24,396 nt of DNA from Mesotaenium endlicherianum (Eukaryota > Streptophyta > Zygnematophyceae > Zygnematales > Mesotaeniaceae): contig WELA01000984.1 of NCBI GenBank assembly GCA_009602735.1, positions 260,702-285,097 of the forward strand, given 5' to 3'. Within the stretch, counting starts at the first letter, position 1, and the number at the start of each line of letters is the position of its first letter. Of this stretch, positions 18,519 to 24,396 are shown piece after piece. A program made the position numbers and the translations under genes. Below the pieces are notes generated by a model. The model saw only the letters and a program-made list of their open reading frames with translations, had not been told where the DNA came from and did not search any database.

Positions 18519-20195
18519 ATGACTCAAAAGTCGGAACTCAAGAGGAAGAGAAGGGCGGAAGAGGCACATGCAGAATACTTGCAATTCCGTGGCGACATCG
18601 AATCAGCCTCCATCTCCGCTCGGGAATCACAACGACTCCAACAAGAGCGGGAGGCACAGAAGAAGAAGGAGGAGGAGGAACAGGCCAGACTGAGGCAGGA
18701 AGAAATGGACAGAAAAGCTGCAGAGGAGGCCAAGAAAGCAGAGGAGGAGAGGCAAGCTGAGGAGAACCGGAAGCAGCAGGCTGAAGAAGAAGAACAGAGG
18801 AGAATCAGCAGCTACCGCTACACGGTGCTGGGCAAGGGCTTTGATCTACTGGAGGAGGCCTTCAAGTATGCCCAGAGAAGTCGCAGTGAGTCGCAGAAGG
18901 AAATCCTCCAGAAGGAAGGGGAGACATCCGAAAACTTTGACAAGTATATAGAGGTCGGCACAGGGCTCCTCCTCTACCACGATTACGCCAGGATGGTAGG
19001 ATATACCATCGGAGAGGCCAAGGCAATGGCCCAGGTGAACGAAGCAGGAGCTGTCTCGATTCCTGGTATCTGGGGGGCAGATAGGGTCATCAGGATGATC
19101 CCCATGGACGCGGACAGCTTCAAGGACTCAACACCCCACAACAGGTTCAAGGCCATGTACAATGAGGTGGAGAGGAGGAGCTGGGAATTCTTGGCCAGAG
19201 AAACCAGTCAGCTGGACTTTGCAGGGCACTGGTACCCTTGTACTCTTAAAAAGACAGACGCTGCCTTCTTCCAAAAGCCCACTGATTGGCGGTGGATGAC
19301 CATCAACATGAGGGACCAGCAGAATGACAGGGCGACGGATGAGGATTTTCTGACAGACCTAAAGGGGAACATAGTATTGCCCCCTCACATTGCGGCTTGG
19401 GATCCAAGATTGGATGGAGTCAGAGACTGCATGAGCCAAGAGATGCAGGAGGACAGAAGTAGGGCCCGAGAGTCATTTTCCAAAGGGAAGCACGCTTATG
19501 CCAAATGGGCAAGTAAGCAGGGAGAAAAGGACCTCTATGCGGTCCGGACTCAGCAGCCCCCACCAGCACCCAAAAGGGGAAGGTCAGTAGGATATTCTTT
19601 TTCTCGGGAAGAGCTGGAGCAGCGGACAGAGGAGACCCCAGAAGTCTCAGAGGAACCCGGGGACGGCGAGGAGGAGGAGTTGGAGGAAGACGAGGAGGAA
19701 GGCGAGGAGGAAGACAATAGCCCCGCCGTGATCCTGACACCTGCCACATCCCCTGTAAGGGAGAAGACGGGGTTGGCCCCGCAGCAACTCGCTCAAGAGG
19801 AGGATATCACTTGGCTGGGAACTGCCAGAGGACGCAGCCCATCTCCAGGCAAGAAGACCCAGTCAGACAGGGCAGACAGGAGGGCTGCTCGGGAAATAGC
19901 CAGAGGCCTGCCAGCATCTCCCTCGCAGAGAGGGCATGTACCCTTGGCTCATGTCATGCAACATCCTTCTGGGATGCCGGTATACGTACCTGTCAGTTTG
20001 AGGGCTGCCCAGGAGAAGGCTGCCTCCCTTCAGTTTCAGACTGTGCAGGAGGAAACAGCCCAGTTACTGCGTTCTCCGCCGGGTCCTTACACGGAACCTC
20101 CCTCTCTGACAGGCTTCAGAAGACCCCAAGACAGGAGGAGGTCTGGCTCCCCTGAGTATAGAGCCTCAGGGACATCTCCCTCCTCATGGCAGTAG
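18519..20195 (+). CDS. aORF, 558-residue protein of unknown function (element 2)
   Basis: The product is unknown and not recognised. Residues 1-97 form a K/E/R/Q-rich coiled coil. Residues 99-360 form the conserved core (YRYTVLG, LQKEG, DYARMVGYT, IPGI, EVERRSWEFLARE, PTDWRWMT, LPPHIAAWDPRL, FSKGKHAYAKWA, RGRSVGYS). An acidic run occupies about 379-399, SPSP and basic patches follow, then GLPASPSQRGHVPLA and GMPVYV (about 463-490) and a proline/arginine-rich end. No membrane segment or signal peptide. The core is roughly 48% identical to element 1 by hand count, yet the length is exactly the same. The ATG at 18519 aligns with element 1 and follows CAG|G; the frame is open three codons further up but without ATG. 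It is intact in an element whose pol is dead. Confidence 0.82.
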   Translation: MTQKSELKRKRRAEEAHAEYLQFRGDIESASISARESQRLQQEREAQKKKEEEEQARLRQEEMDRKAAEEAKKAEEERQAEENRKQQAEEEEQRRISSYRYTVLGKGFDLLEEAFKYAQRSRSESQKEILQKEGETSENFDKYIEVGTGLLLYHDYARMVGYTIGEAKAMAQVNEAGAVSIPGIWGADRVIRMIPMDADSFKDSTPHNRFKAMYNEVERRSWEFLARETSQLDFAGHWYPCTLKKTDAAFFQKPTDWRWMTINMRDQQNDRATDEDFLTDLKGNIVLPPHIAAWDPRLDGVRDCMSQEMQEDRSRARESFSKGKHAYAKWASKQGEKDLYAVRTQQPPPAPKRGRSVGYSFSREELEQRTEETPEVSEEPGDGEEEELEEDEEEGEEEDNSPAVILTPATSPVREKTGLAPQQLAQEEDITWLGTARGRSPSPGKKTQSDRADRRAAREIARGLPASPSQRGHVPLAHVMQHPSGMPVYVPVSLRAAQEKAASLQFQTVQEETAQLLRSPPGPYTEPPSLTGFRRPQDRRRSGSPEYRASGTSPSSWQ

Positions 20196-20211
20196 GATGG
20201 GGCCGGAAGGA

Positions 20212-20223
20212 ACAGCACGCTGT
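20212..20223. other. Short hairpin ACAGC-AC-GCTGT in the 3' UTR
   Basis: A 5-bp inverted repeat lies between the aORF stop and the polypurine tract. Element 3 has ACAGCATGCTGT at 941-952, differing only in the loop. Confidence 0.35.
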
Positions 20224-20236
20224 TATTAGTGTTAGT

Positions 20237-20253
20237 GTTGTCGAGGCGACAAC
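20237..20253 (+). other. Conserved hairpin before the polypurine tract (element 2)
   Basis: GTTGTCG-AGG-CGACAAC is identical in sequence to the hairpins of elements 1 and 3 and lies five bases before the polypurine tract. Confidence 0.75.
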
Positions 20254-20258
20254 ATGAT

Positions 20259-20270
20259 AAGTTGGAGGGA
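20259..20270 (+). other. Polypurine tract of element 2
   Basis: AAGTTGGAGGGA is one base upstream of the 3' LTR, in the position of the plus-strand primer. Confidence 0.85.
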
Positions 20271-20271
20271 T

Positions 20272-20993
20272 TGTAATGAATCAGTATATTAGTTGATATA
20301 ATATTCATTTAAATATAATAGTTAAATAAGTTCAGCCTGCTGAACTCTAGTTAACAATCAGTCTGCTGGATTTCATACTTAATATCAGTTTAATGACTCA
20401 GGCCGGAAGTAGCAGGCTGAGGTCATCTTAAGCCAGCTTGCTGACACATTCTTTAACAGCCAGCTGACTTCCGTACTCGGTAGCAGCGAACTACCTCGAG
20501 ATGCATCTAAGTGGGGTATGCTAGATGAATCGCCAAATGACATCCCTAAGATGGATGGCGATTCGGGATGATGGGAGATGGCGGTGGATTTGGTTAACCG
20601 AGGTCCTACCAACGTGGTTAACTCCCGGGTAGGCGGTGCCATCGCACTGACCGTTGAACAGTAAACTCATTCCATGTACATATGCTAGGCTTTGCTCTCG
20701 AGTTCGGCATTCGGAAACGAGGCCAACTCTCTTGTACAGCTTACTGAGAGAGATCTGAATCCAAGGCGAGAAGCCATTGATACGCACTGTCTTCTAACCT
20801 TGCTTATGTATGAGTTTACTGATTTGCATCATTGATGCTAGTTTACTCGCATTTGACTTACGAGTATTATTCACTGCTAGTGTGTTGTCCTTTGCCGTTT
20901 AACCAGTTAACGGAAAATACCACAAAGATTACTTGCTGATAAAAAGATCTTTATTAATTGTTAATCGCCTATTTGGTAAGACGATTCATTTCA
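20272..20993 (+). repeat. 3' LTR of element 2
   Basis: A 722-bp LTR with TGTAATG...TTTCA ends, followed by the right TSD TGTAT (20994-20998). It differs from the 5' LTR at about 30 positions, including loss of the TATAAAG box (ATAAAAAG). Confidence 0.95.
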
Positions 20994-20998
20994 TGTAT
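20994..20998. other. TSD TGTAT, right copy (element 2)
   Basis: Exact match to 12185-12189. Confidence 0.93.
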
Positions 20999-21230
20999 GT
21001 AGGCCTTCTACTACATGCAATGTTGACGTTGATTATCGCTTCTAGCGACGTTCTAGTGATTTGAACTTGAAGATACGAGTTGTTTTAGGTCGTTCTTGGC
21101 TACCGAAGCCGCTAAAGGTAAGAGCGTTATCCCATCAGAGCAATTTCCTCGCCTAAGACGCTGCCTAAGACTATCTTGCGTGTCGACGGAAAACGAACCA
21201 ATGGCCAACAGGCACGAAAGCACATTCGAG

Positions 21231-21799
21231 GCTCCCTAATTTGCCAAGCTGGCACTTAGGGAACTCCCTATATTTTGTCACCTAGTTTCAGGTGTACTTC
21301 TGTTGGCCCAGGTGATCTACTATGTTTTGTATGTGTCATGTCGGTGGTCGTTGGAGATGTTCGTAGAAAAAACTCGCCTGTATGTTTCCGAACTGTTCCA
21401 AACGCCTCCCCAAGCATCCCAATGCTATGATTGGGCGTTAAAGATACCTCTCGATTCTTGGCACACGCCCACTCACACTCCTGCACATTCCATTTCGAAT
21501 TGCCTTTGGCGCAAACAAGGGCAAAAGTTTTGAGGCTATCGAATTTCACATTTTTTTCCAAGAACAATTAATGTGCATTTCGACATTCGAACTTGAACTA
21601 GAACCTCAAGCAGGCACTCCTTAAGATCCGGTCAATATGTTAACAACAAGTGATGTCGGCGGCCAAATCAGACGTGTCATAAGTCGCTTGAATAGGTTTG
21701 CGGTCCTATTGCGGCGTCGACGCGCTTCCCTAAAGCTTAGGGAGGGCGTTGCTGACGAAGCCTATGAGTTTGGGGAGCTCCCTATAAAATATGGGGAGC
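21231..21799. repeat. Possible MITE-like segment with imperfect inverted ends
   Basis: The left end reads GCTCCCTAATTTG and the complement of the right end reads GCTCCCCATATTTT. Inside are hairpins TCCCTAA...TTAGGGA at 21233-21262 and 21727-21743, both with an AGC loop, and two GGGARCTCCCTATA boxes (21259 and 21773). No clear target duplication flanks it. Confidence 0.3.
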
Positions 21800-22209
21800 G
21801 CAAAACAGCGTAATGGGACAGCACCCTAAAACTAATCGACTGCTCTAAACATTTGATATCTATAGAAGACGTCGTTCTGAATCTTTCCTGTTAGCCTGAA
21901 TGTGAACAGGTGTCCTTCATGCTGTCATCAAAGTAAACTACAAGAGCGGCCGTTCCACGACATACAAATGGTGAGGGGCTAAAAGTCGCAATAGTCATGA
22001 AGTGATGCCACCTCCTCGTTATGCATCTACTTGCAGATTGACTCTAACGATTTGAGTCGTGTTGACATGTTAAGATGCACGCAGACATGCTTTGAAGTTT
22101 GGAAGAATGCAAAGGACTGACATGACACGTGCTAATAATAGGGACGAAACTTATTACTGAAACTAGTCATTTTTCATTCACGAGAAAGAAGCACGAACCA
22201 AATCTCTTT

Positions 22210-22792
22210 TGAGAGCCGTTGAGAGCCGTGCAAACAAAGCAGATTCATGATCCAAGTATTTCAAAGGGGTACAAGAAAAAACCGTCGATAGGTAGTGGTC
22301 ACGACTCTAGCTTGCTTGACTTCTCTCTGAGGCCGCATTGTCGCATATTGTCCACTTGTCACGTATCGTGCTTAAGCCACCAAGAGGCTAGAGCTGGCTA
22401 GAGCCTGCTCGAAGTGGTTCGGACGACCCTAGAAGTCAGCAAGGGTTGCACAATGTTGTCTCGTGCATTCACATGGACCTCGTGAATGTTCGTGAATGTG
22501 ATGGTTGATAGTGGTGCACGTTGTGGAGCTTGTCTCATCAGTACGTGGTGATCATGAAAAGCCATCCATTGTTGTCCTTGATTTTCTATCATAACACTTT
22601 TGGACTATTGGGCCTGTTTTATTCTCATTCGATGTGGTTCGATGATGTTCTAAGGTATCTGTTGGAATCTTGGTTTGTCTCAGTAAATCGGGTCCCCTCG
22701 TCTTCGCCCGCATGCGTGCAAAGCCACCACGATATGCAACGATACGTCTCGATTTAGTTTTGTAAAAAAACCTTGAGAATCTTTGAGAATCC
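22210..22792. repeat. Cluster of 10-bp tandem doublings
   Basis: Tandem pairs of exactly 10 bp occur at 22210-22229 (TGAGAGCCGT twice, perfect), 22386-22405 (GGCTAGAGCY), 22481-22500 (CGTGAATGTK), 22631-22650 (8 of 10 matching) and 22773-22792 (TTGAGAATCY). Confidence 0.6.
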
Positions 22793-23109
22793 ACTTTGTC
22801 CTGACTTCGTCCCTCGTGCAAAGCAACTGATGTACTTTTCGACGTCCTCGACTACTCCGCAACTTTCAAACTGAAAACCACCGTGAGAAGCATGCACTGG
22901 ATAATGCAGTAAAATTATGTGACATTTGGTGGCGCCCCTCACAGAATTTACTTTTGTAGGCATGCAGGTCTCTAGAATTTCTTACTACATTTGAGGGGCA
23001 CAGTAGATCTCCTGGATCCCTTTGCATTAGCATTTTCCTTCTCGCCTTGGATGTCAGCTGGCATAAAGTGGTGAAGTTAGACACAGCCTTGCATACAGAT
23101 CGCTCCCTC

Positions 23110-23199
23110 ATGGCCGACTTGATCAGTGGCATGCTGGCGTTGCTGCTGGTTGATCTGGGAATTCAGTTTGTGGGATTTTCTGTTGCTGCCTATTATAAG
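23110..23199 (+). CDS. DUF1295 / steroid 5-alpha-reductase-like membrane protein, exon 1
   Basis: Thirty codons from ATG (first in-frame ATG after a TAG at 22957; context CTCATGG) encode one membrane helix, from LISGMLALLLV through VGFSVAAYYK. The exon ends AAG|GTACTT, phase 0. On its own it is too short to identify, but joined in order with the two following exons it gives the N-terminal pattern of the DUF1295 family (PF06966): helix, K-T-E-x-F-Y-D, helix, RQ, WA-RLG-FLF-RI. These are integral membrane proteins related to steroid 5-alpha reductases; many plant members are uncharacterised. The frame is open upstream of the ATG (to 22960), so a longer N-terminus via another exon cannot be excluded. 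Confidence 0.7.
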
Positions 23200-23730
23200 G
23201 TACTTGTACTTAGTGGGTTCTTCCTCTACTAATTTTGCATGCAACAGATATTCTGAAAGCATCTACTTGCACAAATGTTTGTTGCTTAAGATGCAACAAT
23301 GATTGCCGTCATGACCTCGTACCCCACTAATTAAACGCGTTGCGTTTGTTTGCTGTCGATTCTCCGTTAACCTTACACGTTGTGGAGACACGTGTTCATA
23401 ATTTATACAGTATGTGCAGAATGCCTGCAGTAATATTTACTAGGTCGTGAGTATGCCACGTGTTCGCTCAAAGGCAAGGATGAACCCAAGCGTGCGAACA
23501 GACAGCGACCCCTCAGGCATATGTCTATTTGAAGGGATCTGATCTGATACCATCTCAAGAATCCCGGCCTGCGCGTCCCAGGCCATCTGACCCCGTATGT
23601 GCACGGCCGCTACAAAGACAATGGAACACAACGAACGCTGTCGTCTTCAAGAAGAGGAGTCTTTCATCTAGTTGCAGCTAATTTAGGGAAGTGGTACTTT
23701 GGCGATGTCTGCGGTCTGGTCGGTGCGCAG
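23200..23730 (+). other. Intron 1 (531 bp)
   Basis: GTACTT...GCGCAG, phase 0. It contains stops in all relevant frames and no other recognisable feature. Confidence 0.65.
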
Positions 23731-23823
23731 ACCGAGATCTTCTATGACTTTGTCGGGAGCATCACCAATTTCCTGATGGCATGCGGCTCCCTGGGTCTCG
23801 GCGGGAGCCTGCACGAGCGCCAG
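23731..23823 (+). CDS. DUF1295 family membrane protein, exon 2
   Basis: Thirty-one codons, phase 0 on both sides, run from TEIFYDFVGSITNFLMACGS to HERQ. The TEIFYDxxGSxTNF motif followed by a second hydrophobic helix is the most characteristic part of DUF1295 proteins and fixes the acceptor at GCGCAG|ACC. The donor is CAG|GTGTCT after the conserved RQ. Confidence 0.75.
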
Positions 23824-24246
23824 GTGTCTTGGCCATCTTCCATCTGCCTCTGCCCCTTTCATCCTGGCTTTTAATTGCTCTCCCTTCCTCGCAAATTGCA
23901 ATCTCGCACGTGTGAATATTTCTTCCCTCCGTTGTTCCCAGAGCCCTCAACGCGCGCGACACGTGCGGCTACTGCAGCTAGCCCCATCCGGAGATTTCAT
24001 CTGCCCTCTAGCGTGTTGCTGTATGCTTGTCAAGAGAGGCACCTGACCTGTTAGCAGAGCACCCAACCAGCCCGGCTCGTCTGGCAAACGACAGGTGGCA
24101 GGCCCGCAAGTGGCACCGCACCGTGGTGCAATATTGAATCTTGGCTCAGACGAGGAGAGCCGTGATTGGCTGGTGCTCTCCCCGCTCACACGTGGCGGCA
24201 TGCCGGGGTGCCTGATGGGCGGCTGGGAGACTGCCTGGGTGTGCAG
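23824..24246 (+). other. Intron 2 (423 bp)
   Basis: GTGTCT...GTGCAG, phase 0. An antisense 144-codon ORF covers part of it but has no recognisable domain and is probably chance in GC-rich sequence. Confidence 0.6.
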
Positions 24247-24318
24247 GTGACGGTCACCACGCTGGTGTGCGTGTGGGCCGTGCGCCTGGGGACGTTTCTG
24301 TTCATGCGCATCCTCAAA
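24247..24318 (+). CDS. DUF1295 family membrane protein, exon 3
   Basis: Twenty-four codons, VTVTTLVCVWAVRLGTFLFM then RILK, end at AAA|GTGAGA, phase 0. The WAxRLGxFLFxRI helix is a hallmark of the family. The gene continues to the right of the window: the conserved G-x-D-R-R-F-D segment and the reductase-like C-terminal half are not in view. Confidence 0.78.
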
Positions 24319-24396
24319 GTGAGAGCCGGGGCACCATCCATCTCTCTCCTCTTCACCCACCCGTCCCCCTCTCTCTCTCATGCCTCTTCCCCCCCC
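24319..24396 (+). other. Start of intron 3, pyrimidine-rich
   Basis: It begins GTGAGAG and is then mostly C/T to the end of the window. No coding signal. Confidence 0.55.

Larger units (their letters stand above)
12190..20993 (+). mobile_element. Element 2: Ty3/gypsy chromovirus with extra 3' ORF
   Basis: This complete 8,804-bp insertion has both LTRs and a perfect 5-bp duplication TGTAT. Order: 5' LTR, primer-binding site, gag, pol in the -1 frame, chromodomain, aORF, hairpin, polypurine tract, 3' LTR. Its LTRs differ at roughly 4% of positions (about 30 differences by hand alignment), so it is not a very recent insertion. Pol has two nonsense codons and an in-frame deletion; gag and aORF are open. 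It lies head to head with element 1. Confidence 0.95.
20999..22959. other. Host intergenic region, no gene recognised
   Basis: Short ORFs occur in both directions but none has a recognisable domain or a clear exon structure. Two features stand out: inverted repeats starting GCTCCC at 21231 and ending at 21799, and a run of 10-bp tandem doublings between 22210 and 22792. The right part may include the promoter and 5' UTR of the gene at 23110. Confidence 0.55.

Noticed and set aside
18519..20195. aORF as an envelope gene
   Set aside because: The position fits, but there is no signal peptide, no transmembrane segment and no glycosylated-looking ectodomain; the protein is highly charged.
21303..21533. 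76-codon plus-strand ORF in the host flank
   Set aside because: No recognisable domain, no exon signals, and an overlapping antisense ORF of similar length.
23035..23062. Short matches to LTR sequence (TTCTCGCCTTGGAT, GTCAGCTGGC) just before exon 1
   Set aside because: Two matches of 10-14 bp in a different order and spacing from the LTR; too short to claim an LTR remnant.
23947..24381. 144-codon minus-strand ORF
   Set aside because: It overlaps exon 3 and intron 2 of the DUF1295 gene on the other strand, is rich in P/G/H/R as expected of chance ORFs in GC-rich DNA, and has no domain.
1..24396. CRISPR arrays, bacterial operons, rRNA genes
   Set aside because: No regularly spaced repeats, no ribosome-binding-site gene clusters and no rRNA-like sequence; the content is plainly eukaryotic.

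Overview
The window is eukaryotic DNA, most likely from a streptophyte (a land plant or a charophyte alga such as Chara; this is inferred, not shown). The grounds are two Ty3/gypsy chromodomain retrotransposons (chromoviruses), a primer-binding site close to plant initiator-Met tRNA, GA microsatellites, and a host gene split by GT-AG introns. About 85% of the window is one retrotransposon family in several copies and states of decay; only about 3.4 kb at the right end and about 0.7 kb in the middle look like host sequence.

Left to right: an (AG)n tract, a lone LTR (23-743), a 77-bp piece of host flank, and the 3' end of a truncated copy (element 3, 821-1143). Element 1 (1144-10660, minus strand) follows. 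It carries gag, pol and an extra 558-residue ORF (aORF), and a solo LTR with a perfect target duplication (4375-5093) has landed in its pol gene. Next come a GA microsatellite with another solo LTR inside it (10734-11445), a host spacer (11446-12189), and element 2 (12190-20993, plus strand), bounded by a perfect TGTAT duplication. Elements 1 and 2 lie head to head. From 20994 on the sequence is host: about 2 kb without a recognisable gene, then three exons (23110-23199, 23731-23823, 24247-24318) of a DUF1295 / steroid 5-alpha-reductase-like membrane protein gene that runs off the right edge.

How the elements appear to work: the LTR drives a genomic RNA with a very short leader and a tRNA-type primer site. 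Gag is read first. Pol lies in the -1 frame and is reached through what looks like a textbook -1 frameshift signal (T TTA AAA, 7-nt spacer, perfect 10-bp stem). Pol contains protease, reverse transcriptase, RNase H, integrase and a C-terminal chromodomain. Downstream, where retroviruses keep env, sits the aORF. It is not envelope-like: it has no membrane segments, and consists of a coiled coil, a conserved core, an acidic tract and a basic/SP-rich tail. Its ATG follows a conserved branch-point-like CTAAC and a CAG|G acceptor, so a spliced mRNA is plausible.

The most interesting point is the aORF cassette. Gag and pol are about 93-97% identical between elements 1 and 2 by eye, but the aORF proteins are only about half identical in their core and are both exactly 558 residues. 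The divergence starts next to an internal copy of the polypurine-tract motif AAGTTGGAGGG and ends near the real polypurine tract. This looks like a swappable module in a chromovirus. Element 2 has a broken pol (two nonsense codons and a 10-residue deletion in reverse transcriptase) but intact gag and aORF. Element 1 pol is broken only by the solo LTR.
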